From positions 47,098-111,097 of the forward strand of contig NZ_VMDW02000129.1 of NCBI RefSeq assembly GCF_007644045.2: 64,000 nucleotides of DNA, given 5' to 3'. A model generated the notes under the pieces. It saw nothing but the letters and a program-made list of their open reading frames with translations, was not told where the DNA came from and did no database searches. The stretch comes from Vogesella urethralis. GTDB taxonomy: Bacteria; Pseudomonadota; Gammaproteobacteria; Burkholderiales; Chromobacteriaceae. This document shows, in pieces, positions 37,132 to 46,378 of this stretch. A program made the translations under genes and the position numbers. Within the stretch, counting starts at the first letter, position 1, and every line of letters begins with the position of its first letter.

Positions 37132-37160
37132 GTAGAGGCGCATCAACGAGATTGACTGCC

Positions 37161-37571
37161 ATGCTGAACAAAATTGCTAACCACCTCGACTTCTACCAGC
37201 GTTCGCTGAACCTGCGTGCCGCCAAGGCAGAAGTCATTGCCAGCAATATCGCCAACGCCGATACCCCTGGTTACAAGGCGGTGGATTTTGATTTCGGCAA
37301 GGCACTGAAAAGCCAGACCGATGCCCAGCAGGCTAACGCCATGGGTTTGGCTCGTACTGATGGGCGCCATATGGCGGCATCGGCCAGCGTGCCGCAAGAG
37401 GGTGGCTTGCAGTACCGCAGCGCGGTGCAGCGCAGCCTCGACGGCAACACCGTGGATATGGATGTGGAGCGCTCGGCCTTTACCGACAACGCCTTGAAAT
37501 ACCAGTCCACGCTGACGTTCCTGAATAAACGCATCAGTGGCTTGATGGAAGCCATCAAGGGAGGTCAGTAA
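37161..37571 (+). CDS. flgB: flagellar basal-body rod protein FlgB
   Basis: FlgB is the proximal rod subunit. The 136-residue product has the rod-family N-terminus (LNLRAAKAEVIASNIANADTPGYKA) and C-terminal heptad region (KYQSTLTFLNKRISGLMEAI). The ATG at 37161 is chosen because it follows the sigma-54 promoter; a longer reading would begin upstream of that promoter. It is the first gene of the flg operon. Confidence 0.95.
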   Translation: MLNKIANHLDFYQRSLNLRAAKAEVIASNIANADTPGYKAVDFDFGKALKSQTDAQQANAMGLARTDGRHMAASASVPQEGGLQYRSAVQRSLDGNTVDMDVERSAFTDNALKYQSTLTFLNKRISGLMEAIKGGQ

Positions 37572-37573
37572 TC

Positions 37574-37984
37574 ATGTCGCTGTCTAATGTTTTCAATATC
37601 GCCGGCTCGGCGCTGACCGCGCAGTCGATGCGTCTGAACCTGGTGGCCAGTAATATCGCCAACGCCGAGAGTACGGCGTCGTCCACCGGTGAGCCGTACC
37701 GTGCCCGCCACGCCGTGTTTACCGCGGTGCCGGTGAGTGCGCAAGCGCCGCAAGTGGCGGGTGTACGGGTGACTGCGGTAGCTGAAGATACGTCGCCGTT
37801 CCGCATGAAGTACGAGCCGGGTCACCCGCTGGCTGATGATAAAGGCTATGTGCGCATGCCCAACGTGAATCCGGTAGAGGAAATGGCCGACATGATCTCG
37901 GCTTCGCGTTCCTACCAGACCAACGTTGAAATCGTGAATACCGCTAAGTCCCTGCTGCAGAAAACCCTGCAGATGGGTCAGTAA
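37574..37984 (+). CDS. flgC: flagellar basal-body rod protein FlgC
   Basis: FlgC is a proximal rod subunit. The 136-residue product has the MRLNLVASNIANAEST motif near the N-terminus and the MISASRSYQTNVEIVNTAKSL rod signature at the C-terminus. It starts 2 bases after the flgB stop, and the flgB 3' end supplies its GGAGG ribosome site. Confidence 0.95.
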   Translation: MSLSNVFNIAGSALTAQSMRLNLVASNIANAESTASSTGEPYRARHAVFTAVPVSAQAPQVAGVRVTAVAEDTSPFRMKYEPGHPLADDKGYVRMPNVNPVEEMADMISASRSYQTNVEIVNTAKSLLQKTLQMGQ

Positions 37985-38001
37985 GGCAGGAGTGTTAAGT
38001 C

Positions 38002-38682
38002 ATGGCTACCAGTGTTGCCTCCACCAATTTTGACTACAGTTCGCTGAACCCGACGCAGTCGACCAGTACGACCGCTACCGGCAATTCCGCGACCGAAATC
38101 CAGAACCGTTTCCTCACCCTGCTGACCACGCAGCTGCGTGCGCAGGACCCGATGAACCCGATGGATAACAGCCAGATGACCAGTCAGATGGCGCAGATCA
38201 GCACGGTCAGCGGTTTGGAAAGCGTCAATGCGGCAGTGAAGGCCATGACCGAAAGTCAGGCTGCCAGCCAGTCGCTGCTGGCGACGATGCTGATTGGCCG
38301 TCAAGTGCTCAGCCCTAACAACACCTTGACCATGACTGACGGCAAGGCGGTGGGCACCATCGAATTTGCCAAGGCGGCTACCCAGGTAACGGTAACCGTC
38401 ACCAATAGCAACGGTGCAGTGGTGGATACCTTCGAGATGGGCGCGCAAAAAGCCGGTCAGTTTGTCTTCAACTGGGATGGTAAAGGTGCCGATGGCAAGA
38501 CCCTGCCCAATGGCGACTACACCTTCAAGGTGTCGGCAGTGGCTGACGGGAATACCGCAGTGGGTGCCACCATGATGGCGCCGAGCAAGGTGACCAGCGT
38601 GGCATGGGAAAAGGGTGTGCCGATGTTTGTGATTTCGTCTGGCGAGCGTGTGCCTGTCAGCAAGATCAGTCAGATTCTGTAA
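38002..38682 (+). CDS. flgD: flagellar hook assembly (capping) protein FlgD
   Basis: FlgD caps the growing hook and is shed when the hook is finished. The 226-residue product has the conserved N-terminal FLTLLTTQLRAQDPMNPMDN segment used for export and cap formation, then a Tudor/Fn3-like region with FNWDGKGADGKTLPNGDYTF. GGAG lies 7-10 bases before the ATG. Confidence 0.95.
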   Translation: MATSVASTNFDYSSLNPTQSTSTTATGNSATEIQNRFLTLLTTQLRAQDPMNPMDNSQMTSQMAQISTVSGLESVNAAVKAMTESQAASQSLLATMLIGRQVLSPNNTLTMTDGKAVGTIEFAKAATQVTVTVTNSNGAVVDTFEMGAQKAGQFVFNWDGKGADGKTLPNGDYTFKVSAVADGNTAVGATMMAPSKVTSVAWEKGVPMFVISSGERVPVSKISQIL

Positions 38683-38710
38683 TCTGCGGTGTGAAAGTTA
38701 GGAGAGAATC

Positions 38711-39991
38711 ATGAGTTTTCAGCAAGGTCTGAGTGGTCTGAACGCCGCAGCGAAACAACTGGACGTTATCGGTAACAACGTGTCCAACGCCAGTACCGTA
38801 GGTTTCAAGGCCTCTCGTGCCGAATTTTCCGATTTGTACGCTACCAGCCTGTACGGTGTGAGTGACACCGAGTCCGGTATCGGCTCGCAAACCATCAAGG
38901 TGGCGCAGCAGTTCCAGCAAGGTAACATCACTGCCACCAAAAACCCGCTGGACATGGCAATCTCTGGCTCCGGCTTCTTCAAGCTGTGGAGTGATACCTC
39001 GGCCACGTCTACGTTCTATTCGCGTAACGGTCAGTTCAAACTGGATAAAGACGGTTATTTCGTCAACAACGGCAACTACCTGATCGGCGAGCCGGTAGGT
39101 GGTGGCGATGATGCACCGTTGAAAATCGATCGTGCCGGCCTGCCGGGTACGCCGTCTACTTCGCTGCAGTGGCAGTTCAACCTGGATGCCGACCAGAAGT
39201 CGCCGCTGGTGGACTACACCACGACGCCGAACACCATGAAAACGCCGACGCCGGCCATCAATCCGACCGACAGCACCACTTACAACTTCACCACCAGCAT
39301 GCGGGTGTATGACAAGGTGGGTAGTGCCCATACCGTGTCGCTGTACTTCCAGCGTCAGGCCACTGCCGGTTCGCCGCCGGCGGTCAATAACACCTGGAAT
39401 GTGTCCTACAAACTGAACAACAATGCCGTGACTTCGGCCGGCTCGGTATCGTTTACCACCGACGGTAAGCTCACCGCCCCGTTCAGCTTTACCATCCCGG
39501 GTGGTGCGGCCAACCTGCCGGTGCCCGGTCAGCCTAACCAGCTGAACGATGCCGGTATCGTGGTGGACCTGGGTGGGACTACCCAGTACTCGGGTAGCTT
39601 CACGGTGGCCAAAGCCAAGGTGGACGGCAATCAGAAGGGCGAGCTGGTTGGTGTTGAAACCGCCGATGATGGCAATATCATCGCCAAGTACTCGAACGGT
39701 CAGGCGCAAAGCGTGGGCCGTGTCCGTCTGTATACCTTTGATAATGCTCAAGGCTTGCAGCCTAACGGCGAGAATAACTGGGCCGCGACAGCCGCGTCGG
39801 GTGAGGCCAAGCCAGGCTTCCCGGGTGAAGGCAGTTTTGGCAAGTTGCAATCGTCTGCCATTGAAGAATCCAACGCCGATACCACGGCAGAGCTGATCAA
39901 CATGATCGTCGCGCAGCGCTTCTATCAGGCCAATGCGCAGACCATCAAGACGCAGGATGCCATCCTGCAAACCCTGCTCAACCTGCGTTAA
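38711..39991 (+). CDS. flgE: flagellar hook protein FlgE
   Basis: FlgE builds the hook that joins rod and filament. The 426-residue product has the N-terminal SGLNAAAKQLDVIGNNVSNA and C-terminal MIVAQRFYQANAQTIKTQD coiled-coil ends, with a variable surface domain between (Ser/Thr/Asn-rich, about 150-330). Length is typical for proteobacteria. The conserved TLLNLR terminus is intact. Confidence 0.95.
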   Translation: MSFQQGLSGLNAAAKQLDVIGNNVSNASTVGFKASRAEFSDLYATSLYGVSDTESGIGSQTIKVAQQFQQGNITATKNPLDMAISGSGFFKLWSDTSATSTFYSRNGQFKLDKDGYFVNNGNYLIGEPVGGGDDAPLKIDRAGLPGTPSTSLQWQFNLDADQKSPLVDYTTTPNTMKTPTPAINPTDSTTYNFTTSMRVYDKVGSAHTVSLYFQRQATAGSPPAVNNTWNVSYKLNNNAVTSAGSVSFTTDGKLTAPFSFTIPGGAANLPVPGQPNQLNDAGIVVDLGGTTQYSGSFTVAKAKVDGNQKGELVGVETADDGNIIAKYSNGQAQSVGRVRLYTFDNAQGLQPNGENNWAATAASGEAKPGFPGEGSFGKLQSSAIEESNADTTAELINMIVAQRFYQANAQTIKTQDAILQTLLNLR

Positions 39992-40012
39992 TCACTGAAC
40001 GGGTAGCGTGAT

Positions 40013-40747
40013 ATGGACAAGATGATTTACCTGGCGATGACCGGTGCCAAGCATGTGGAATTGCAGCAGGCCACCACCGCCAACAATCTTGCCAATGCGC
40101 ACACGACGGGCTTCAAGGCGGAACTGAATGCATTCCGCTCGTTGCCGGTAGTGGGGGACGGCGCGCCTACCCGTATTTATCAGGTGGATAACACCGTTGG
40201 TCACGACCTGTCGCAAGGTCCACTGCAAGTGACCGGCAATAATTTCGACTTTGCCATTGCCGGTCCGGGTTTTTTTGCCGTCGAGTTGCCGGGTGGTGGC
40301 GAAGCGTATACCCGAGATGGCGGTTTTCTGCTGGATTCGACCGGAATTTTGCGTACCAGATCTGGCATGGTAATTGCTGGTGAGGGTGGTCAGCTGCAAA
40401 TGCCGGAAGGCACGCTGCCAGACTTGCGTCAGGACGGTACCTTGTTTGCCATTCCGGCCAACGGTGGCGCGCCGCAAGAGATTGGCCGCCTGAAGCTTGT
40501 CAACCCGGCACAGAACGAGGTTTACAAAGGCGAAGATGGCTTGTTCCGCTTGCACAGCGGCCAGGATGCCGATGCGGACCCTGCAGTGAAGGTGCGCGCA
40601 GGGTATCTGGAAGGCAGTAACGTCAATGCTGTCGATAGCCTGGTGCAGATGATCAGCCATGCCAAGCATTACGACCTGAACGTCAAGCTGATGCAGACAG
40701 CTGAACAGAATGCCAAGTCGGCGACACAGATCCTGTCGCCGACCTAA
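40013..40747 (+). CDS. flgF: flagellar basal-body rod protein FlgF
   Basis: FlgF is a proximal rod protein. The 244-residue product has the MTGAKHVELQQATTANNLAN start typical of FlgF, FAIAGPGFFAVELPGG in the middle and SLVQMISHAKHYDLNVKLMQ at the C-terminus. It follows flgE by 21 bases and precedes flgG by 30. Confidence 0.95.
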   Translation: MDKMIYLAMTGAKHVELQQATTANNLANAHTTGFKAELNAFRSLPVVGDGAPTRIYQVDNTVGHDLSQGPLQVTGNNFDFAIAGPGFFAVELPGGGEAYTRDGGFLLDSTGILRTRSGMVIAGEGGQLQMPEGTLPDLRQDGTLFAIPANGGAPQEIGRLKLVNPAQNEVYKGEDGLFRLHSGQDADADPAVKVRAGYLEGSNVNAVDSLVQMISHAKHYDLNVKLMQTAEQNAKSATQILSPT

Positions 40748-40777
40748 TGGAAAACGGATAACGGTAGGTAAGACATC

Positions 40778-41557
40778 ATGATGCGTTCGCTTTACACCGC
40801 CAAGTCGGGTATGGAATCCAGCCAGTTTCGGCTGGACGTCATTTCCAACAACCTGGCCAACGTCGGTACCAAGGGTTTCAAGCGTAGCGCAGCCATTTTT
40901 GAAGATTTGATGTACCAGACGCTGCGTACGCCTGGTTCCCGTTTGCAAACGGGTGAAACCCTGCCTACCGGTCTGACGGTGGGTCTGGGTGCTGCACCGG
41001 TTGCGACGGCGCGTGTGCACACCGAAGGCGGTTTGGCAACGACGGGCAATGTGTTTGATCTGGCGGTGAATGGCCGCGGTTTTTTCCAGGTACTGACGCC
41101 GGATGGCCTGACTGCGTATACCCGTAACGGCCAGTTCCAGCGCGGTGCTACCGGGCGCTTGGAAACCGCTGAAGGTTACCCGCTGCAGCCGGAGATTACC
41201 GTGCCGGATGGTACGGCTTACCAGGTAACTGAAGACGGTGCTGTGTCATACCTGGCGCCGGGTGCGACCGAGCGTACCCAGGTGGGTCAGCTGGAGTTGG
41301 TGGATTTCATCAACCCGGCCGGTCTGGATGCCTTGGGCGGGAACCTGTACCGCGAAACTGCCGCCTCTGGCGCACCGGTTGCGGGTACAGGGGGGTTGCT
41401 GGGCTTTGGCAAGATCAAGTCTGGCTACCTGGAAGAGTCGAACGTCAATGTGGCCGAAGAGTTGGTCGGCATGATCCAGGCGCAGCGTGCTTACGAGATG
41501 AACTCGCGTGCGATCAAGACTTCGGATGAGATGCTGCAGCGTCTGACGCAGTTGTAA
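40778..41557 (+). CDS. flgG: flagellar basal-body distal rod protein FlgG
   Basis: FlgG forms the distal rod that passes through the P and L rings. The 259-residue product is close to the E. coli length (260) and shows SLYTAKSGMESSQFRLDVIS, FDLAVNGRGFFQV and the C-terminal LVGMIQAQRAYEMNSRAIKT. Two ATG codons stand in tandem (40778 and 40781); either could start translation. Confidence 0.95.
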   Translation: MMRSLYTAKSGMESSQFRLDVISNNLANVGTKGFKRSAAIFEDLMYQTLRTPGSRLQTGETLPTGLTVGLGAAPVATARVHTEGGLATTGNVFDLAVNGRGFFQVLTPDGLTAYTRNGQFQRGATGRLETAEGYPLQPEITVPDGTAYQVTEDGAVSYLAPGATERTQVGQLELVDFINPAGLDALGGNLYRETAASGAPVAGTGGLLGFGKIKSGYLEESNVNVAEELVGMIQAQRAYEMNSRAIKTSDEMLQRLTQL

Positions 41558-41586
41558 TCGCATTCGGGATGACGGGGAGTAAGGCA

Positions 41587-42276
41587 ATGGCAAAATGTGT
41601 CCGGGCGGTACTGGTGATGCTGGGCGGCTTGCTGCTGGCAGGATGTGCCACGCAGTCGGCGCCGATCACGCATCAGCCGATGTCGGTTCGGCCGCAGCCG
41701 CAGCCGATGGCCATGCCTTCTGATGGTTCCATTTTTCAGGTGGCCAACTACAAGCCTTTCTTTGAGGATCAGACCCCGGTACGGGTGGGTGACCTGTTGA
41801 CCGTCACCATCAATGAAAGTACCAAGTCGTCCAACAAGGAAGACTCGGCCGGCCAGCGTAACTCGTCGGTGAATGGCAGTGTTGCCGCTAACCTGGCGCT
41901 GCCGTTTTTCCCGGGAGCGCTGGAGAAAAAGCTGGCAGGTACGACGCTGAGCGGTTCCGGTACGGCCAGTGAGCAAGGCAAGACCAGTAGTAACAACAGC
42001 AGCTCGTTCAGTGCATCGATCACGGTGACCGTCATTGATGTTTACCCGAACGGCAACCTGCTGGTGAGTGGTGAGAAGCAGATCAAGATCAATAGCGAGC
42101 ACGAATTCGTCCGCCTGTCCGGCGTGGTGAATCCGCGTGACATCAAGCAGGGTAATACGGTGGAGTCCACCCGCGTGGCAGACGCGCGTATCGAGCAGAT
42201 CAACGACGGTCGTGGCCGGGTGTACAACGACACGGGCTGGTTGCAAAAGATCTTCCTGTCGGTGTTGCCGTTCTAG
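41587..42276 (+). CDS. flgH: flagellar L-ring lipoprotein FlgH
   Basis: FlgH forms the outer-membrane L ring. From the ATG at 41587 (GGGGAG 7 bases upstream) the product is 229 residues, with a lipoprotein signal VLVMLGGLLLAGCATQ. Conserved blocks are VGDLLTVTINESTKSSNKED and NGNLLVSGEKQI, followed by SGVVNPRDI. An in-frame ATG at 41569 precedes the ribosome site and is rejected. Confidence 0.94.
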   Translation: MAKCVRAVLVMLGGLLLAGCATQSAPITHQPMSVRPQPQPMAMPSDGSIFQVANYKPFFEDQTPVRVGDLLTVTINESTKSSNKEDSAGQRNSSVNGSVAANLALPFFPGALEKKLAGTTLSGSGTASEQGKTSSNNSSSFSASITVTVIDVYPNGNLLVSGEKQIKINSEHEFVRLSGVVNPRDIKQGNTVESTRVADARIEQINDGRGRVYNDTGWLQKIFLSVLPF

Positions 42277-42289
42277 GCGGGGTAAGGTG

Positions 42290-43387
42290 ATGACGCGCAT
42301 AGGCTTATTGTTGTGTTGCTGCCTGTTGGCATTGCCTGCCGCGGCTGCTCAGCGCGTAAAAGAGCTGGCGTCGGTAGCTGGGGTGCGTTCCAACCCCTTG
42401 CTCGGTTATGGCTTGGTGGTCGGCCTGGATGGCAGTGGTGACAAAGCCGGCTCCTCGCCGTTTACCAGCCAGTCTTTGGCCAGCATGCTGAACCAGTTGG
42501 GGGTGCAGGTACCCAGTGGTACCAAGCTGGACCCGAAGAATGTGGCAGCGGTGACGCTGACGGCGACCATGCCGGCTTTTGCCCGTCGTGGTCAGCCGGT
42601 GGATGTGACGGTTTCGTCGATCGGCGATGCCAAGAGCCTGAAGGGTGGCACCTTGCTGATGTCGCCGCTCAAAGGCGCGGATGGCATGATTTACGCCCTG
42701 GCGCAGGGTAATGTGGTGGTTGGCGGTGCTGGTGCGTCGTCGGGTGGCAGCAAAGCGCAGGTGAATCACCTGAGTGTTGGCCGCATACCGTCCGGTGCCA
42801 CGATTGAGCGCGAGGTGCCGAATGGTTTTGCCAATAGTGAGGTCGTCTCACTGAATCTGCAGGAGTCAGATTTCACCACGGCTAACCGCATGGTGCAGGC
42901 GATCAACAAGCAGTTTGGCGCGGGTGCGGCGCGGGCGGTAGATGGTGGAACCATCGAAGTGCGGGCGCCGCAAGACAGTAATGCCCGGATACAGTTTTTG
43001 TCGCAGCTGGAAAATATTGCCGTCGAACCGGCAGAAGTGGCCCCCTTGGTCATCATCAATGCCCGTACCGGGTCCATCGTGATGAACCGAGCGGTCAAGA
43101 TCGAGCCTTGTGCCATTGCGCACGGCAACTTGTCGGTAACGGTGAGTGGTAGTAGTAACGTAAGTCAGCCGCCGGCACTGAGTGGTGGTCAGACTACGGT
43201 AACCAATCAGGCTGATATTTCGATCAAGGCCGATAATGGCAAGGTGCTGAATCTGCCGGGTAGTGCTTCACTGTCGCAAGTAGTGAATGCATTGAATTCG
43301 GTAGGGGCAACACCGCAAGATTTGGTTTCAATTCTGCAGGCGATGAAGTCGTCCGGGGCACTGAAGGCTGACCTGCAGATCATTTGA
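42290..43387 (+). CDS. flgI: flagellar P-ring protein FlgI
   Basis: FlgI forms the periplasmic P ring around the rod. The 365-residue product has a cleavable signal (LLLCCCLLALPAAAAQRVKE) and the family blocks ASVAGVRSNPLLGYGLVVGL, PAFARRGQPVDVTVSSIGDA and LNLQESDFTTANRMV, ending with PQDLVSILQAMKSSGAL. A strong terminator follows, ending the first flg transcript. Confidence 0.95.
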   Translation: MTRIGLLLCCCLLALPAAAAQRVKELASVAGVRSNPLLGYGLVVGLDGSGDKAGSSPFTSQSLASMLNQLGVQVPSGTKLDPKNVAAVTLTATMPAFARRGQPVDVTVSSIGDAKSLKGGTLLMSPLKGADGMIYALAQGNVVVGGAGASSGGSKAQVNHLSVGRIPSGATIEREVPNGFANSEVVSLNLQESDFTTANRMVQAINKQFGAGAARAVDGGTIEVRAPQDSNARIQFLSQLENIAVEPAEVAPLVIINARTGSIVMNRAVKIEPCAIAHGNLSVTVSGSSNVSQPPALSGGQTTVTNQADISIKADNGKVLNLPGSASLSQVVNALNSVGATPQDLVSILQAMKSSGALKADLQII

Positions 43388-43426
43388 CACAAGTTGATAG
43401 GCACTCCGTTATTATGGAGTTTTGGT

Positions 43427-43458
43427 GGGCGATACCGACGGTATCGCCCTTTTTTTTG
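43427..43458 (+). terminator. intrinsic terminator between flgI and flgJ
   Basis: GGGCGATACC, loop GAC, GGTATCGCCC is followed by nine T. It splits the flg gene run into two transcripts; a sigma-54 promoter for flgJ lies 13 bases further on. Confidence 0.93.
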
Positions 43459-43470
43459 CTTCAGAGCACC

Positions 43471-43486
43471 TGGCCCGATTTTTGCT
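43471..43486 (+). promoter_or_regulatory. sigma-54 promoter of flgJKL
   Basis: TGGCCCGATTTTTGCT matches the -24/-12 consensus with GG-N10-GC spacing, 33 bases upstream of flgJ and directly behind the flgI terminator. Confidence 0.85.
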
Positions 43487-43518
43487 GTAAACAGGCGAGA
43501 CCTACAGGAATTGCCGCC

Positions 43519-44436
43519 ATGATCAACCCCAATGCTACCAATAACCGCCTGGTGATGGACCCGGACGCTACCCGCTCGCTGAGTGAGCTGGCGCGCAAGG
43601 ACCCCAAGGCGGCGGTCAAGCAAGTGGCCGGGCAGTTCGAGGCCTTGATGATGGGCCAGCTGATGTCTTCGATGCGCGCTTCCACATTGAGTGACGAGGA
43701 AGACAGCCAAGAAATGGAGACTTACCGTGGCATGTACGACCAGCAGATGGTCCAGGCCATGGTCGGTGCCGGTGGCTTTGGCCTGGCGGAATCCCTGTCC
43801 CAGTACCTGCTGAAGGCCATGCCGGCCGAGCAGGGGGAGGCGGGCAGTGCCGAGTTGGCCGCAACCACCTCTCCGCTGCCGTCTGTGACTGCGGCAGTCC
43901 GCAAAGCTGTCGATACTTACGCCGCCATGTCACCGCAGGAAAATATTGCCTCTGTTGCCGGCAAGGATGACTTGCCGACCGGCAAGCAGGCTTTTGTTGA
44001 TGCCCTGTTACCTCATGCCCGTCAGGCAGCGGCCAAGCTGGGCGTTGCACCGGAGGTGCTGGTGGGTCATGCGGCACTGGAGTCTGGCTGGGGGCAGCGT
44101 GCCATCCGTCACCCGGATGGGCGCCACAGTTACAACCTGTTTGGTATCAAAGCCTCGCCGGGCTGGAAAGGCGAGGCTGTGGCTACCCTGACCACGGAGT
44201 ACGAAGGCGGTGTGGCGAAGAAGCAGGTAGACAGCTTCCGTGCCTACCCGTCGTTGCAGGCGGCGTTTGACGATTATGCCCGCCTGCTGGCTGATAACCC
44301 GCGTTATCAGCAGGCCCTGAACCAGGGCCAAAATGCTGCCGGCTTTGCCAATGCCCTGCAGCGCGGTGGTTACGCTACCGATCCCGCTTATGCGCAGAAG
44401 CTGCAAGCCGTGATTCGCACGGTCGCCAATGCTTGA
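43519..44436 (+). CDS. flgJ: flagellar rod assembly protein / muramidase FlgJ
   Basis: FlgJ caps the rod and cuts peptidoglycan so that the rod can cross the cell wall. The 305-residue product has the N-terminal cap domain (KQVAGQFEALMMGQLMSSMR, MYDQQMVQAM) and a C-terminal glucosaminidase/muramidase domain (LVGHAALESGWGQRAI with the catalytic Glu, YNLFGIKASPGWKG). The dual-domain form is typical of beta- and gammaproteobacteria. The start at 43519 follows the promoter; the longer reading would begin within flgI. Confidence 0.95.
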   Translation: MINPNATNNRLVMDPDATRSLSELARKDPKAAVKQVAGQFEALMMGQLMSSMRASTLSDEEDSQEMETYRGMYDQQMVQAMVGAGGFGLAESLSQYLLKAMPAEQGEAGSAELAATTSPLPSVTAAVRKAVDTYAAMSPQENIASVAGKDDLPTGKQAFVDALLPHARQAAAKLGVAPEVLVGHAALESGWGQRAIRHPDGRHSYNLFGIKASPGWKGEAVATLTTEYEGGVAKKQVDSFRAYPSLQAAFDDYARLLADNPRYQQALNQGQNAAGFANALQRGGYATDPAYAQKLQAVIRTVANA

Positions 44437-44486
44437 GCTTCATTTATTGGCAATCGTGACGATAAACAGTATTAAGGAGAGTTGAT

Positions 44487-46364
44487 ATGAGCGGCAGCAT
44501 TTTCGGCATTGCCGTTACCGGCCTCAATTCCGCCAAGGCGGCGCTGGAAGTCACCAGCCATAACATCGGTAACGTCAATACCCAGGGGTATACCCGGCAA
44601 ACAACCACCCAGAAGGCCAGCGATCCGCTGTTCGAGGGGTATGGCTTTGTCGGTACCGGGGTCAATCTGACCGGGGTCAATCGTGTTTACGACCAGTTCA
44701 CCGAAAAGCAGATGCGCGATGTCAACGCCAAAGTGGCATCACTGGATGCCCAGAAGCAATCGCTGCAAGACCTGGACAACCTGATGGCGGACTCCACCGC
44801 CGGTTTGTCTTCGGTGCTGCAGGGTTTTTTCAGCAGCATCCAGACCATGAACAGCCAGCCTTCGTCCACGGCGGCGCGGCAGTCGGTATTAAGCCAGGCG
44901 CAAGCTCTGGCTGGACGCTTTGCGGCGATTGGCGGCCGGGTGGAAGAGCTGCGCCAGGGCTTGGCGACGCAGGTCAACTCCAGTGTCGAGAGTATCAACG
45001 CTTACGCTGGCGAGATCGCCAGTATCAACCGCCAGATCGCCACCTTGCAGCAAGGGAATGGCCGCTTGCCCAATGACTTGCTGGATCGTCGGGATAATCT
45101 GGTACAGAAGCTCAACGAGCTGGTGAAGACCGATGTGGTGGTGCAGGATGACGGCAGCTACAGCGTGTTCATCGGCCAGGGGCAGTCGCTGGTGTTGGGT
45201 GATCAGGCCGGCAAAATGGTGATGGAGCGCGTCAATCCGGATGACCCGGATGCCATTTCCGTGGGGATCTCCATCCCCAATGTGACCGGTACCATCACCA
45301 TCGATCCTGCCCGTATGGGAGGCGGCAAGCTGGAAGGCATCATGCAGGTGCTGGGTACCGATGTGCGACGCATCCAGACCGACCTTGGCCGTATGGCGGT
45401 AGAGCTGTCTGATGCGTTCAACCGCCAGCACTCGCTGGGCTATGATCTTAACGGTCAGCCAGCCACCGGTGCCCTGTTTTTCAACGACCTTACGGCAGAG
45501 CGTGCGGCCGCCGAAGCCACGGGCGCCAGCCCCGACAAGCAGGCATTTTACATGCGCCAGGCCTTGGACAAATTCGGTGTGGCCCTGACAGAGCCGTCCA
45601 AAATTGCCGCTTCGTCCGGGCTGCAGGCTACGCATACGGTTGACCCTGTTGCCGGCAAGCCCAGCATTGCGTCAGTCTGGCAGACGGCCAACCTGCACCA
45701 GTCCACCACGGCGGCACTGGACACCAACAAGACGCTTGGCCAGGTGTTGGGCCAGGCTACGCCGGCGGTGACCAGCCTGAATATCCAGTACGATCCCAGC
45801 CAGCCGATGCCGTATTCGGTGACGCCAGTGCCGGCGGGGTTGACTATCAGTGCTGTCAGCCTGTCATCGACACAGTCCGGCGTATATGAATTTACCGTGC
45901 AGAGCGGTAATGACAAGGTCAATATTTCGTTCAAACCGGAAGGCTCGGCCTCGACTATCCAGAACCTCACATTGGGGCAGCGCACACCGGGTACGCTGGC
46001 AGCGCAGAACAACGCCAATATGCTGGAAATGGGCAAGCTACAGACCAAGCCGCTATTGCGGCCAACCCCGACGGCCAGCAGTAATCTGGTACCGCCGCTG
46101 TCGGATACGCCTACCACCAACTTGCAGGCTTTCTATGGCCAGATGGTCAGCTACGTCGGTAACCGGGCCAATGTCGCCGATGTGGCCCTGACTGCACAGG
46201 AGGCGTCCAAGCAGCAGGTCATGCTGAGCCGCGAAGAAATATCCGGCGTCAATCTGGACGAAGAGGCGGCCAACCTCATTCGCTTCCAGCAGGCATACCA
46301 AGCGTCCAGCCGCGTCATCCAGGTGGCGCAGGACATGTTCAAGAACCTGCTGGAACTGCGTTGA
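44487..46364 (+). CDS. flgK: flagellar hook-associated protein 1 FlgK
   Basis: FlgK forms the first junction ring between hook and filament. The 625-residue product has the N-terminal ITGLNSAKAALEVTSHNIGN-like segment (here VTGLNSAKAALEVTSHNIGN) and the C-terminal LDEEAANLIRFQQAYQASSR. Length is in the upper normal range. AAGGAGAG precedes the ATG. A GACGATAA at 44458-44465 resembles a sigma-28 -10 box but lacks a matching TAAA. Confidence 0.95.
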   Translation: MSGSIFGIAVTGLNSAKAALEVTSHNIGNVNTQGYTRQTTTQKASDPLFEGYGFVGTGVNLTGVNRVYDQFTEKQMRDVNAKVASLDAQKQSLQDLDNLMADSTAGLSSVLQGFFSSIQTMNSQPSSTAARQSVLSQAQALAGRFAAIGGRVEELRQGLATQVNSSVESINAYAGEIASINRQIATLQQGNGRLPNDLLDRRDNLVQKLNELVKTDVVVQDDGSYSVFIGQGQSLVLGDQAGKMVMERVNPDDPDAISVGISIPNVTGTITIDPARMGGGKLEGIMQVLGTDVRRIQTDLGRMAVELSDAFNRQHSLGYDLNGQPATGALFFNDLTAERAAAEATGASPDKQAFYMRQALDKFGVALTEPSKIAASSGLQATHTVDPVAGKPSIASVWQTANLHQSTTAALDTNKTLGQVLGQATPAVTSLNIQYDPSQPMPYSVTPVPAGLTISAVSLSSTQSGVYEFTVQSGNDKVNISFKPEGSASTIQNLTLGQRTPGTLAAQNNANMLEMGKLQTKPLLRPTPTASSNLVPPLSDTPTTNLQAFYGQMVSYVGNRANVADVALTAQEASKQQVMLSREEISGVNLDEEAANLIRFQQAYQASSRVIQVAQDMFKNLLELR

Positions 46365-46378
46365 TAGGGAGATGAATC

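Noticed and set aside
44458..44465. Sigma-28 promoter upstream of flgK
   Set aside because: GACGATAA resembles the -10 GCCGATAA, but no TAAA is found at the required distance.
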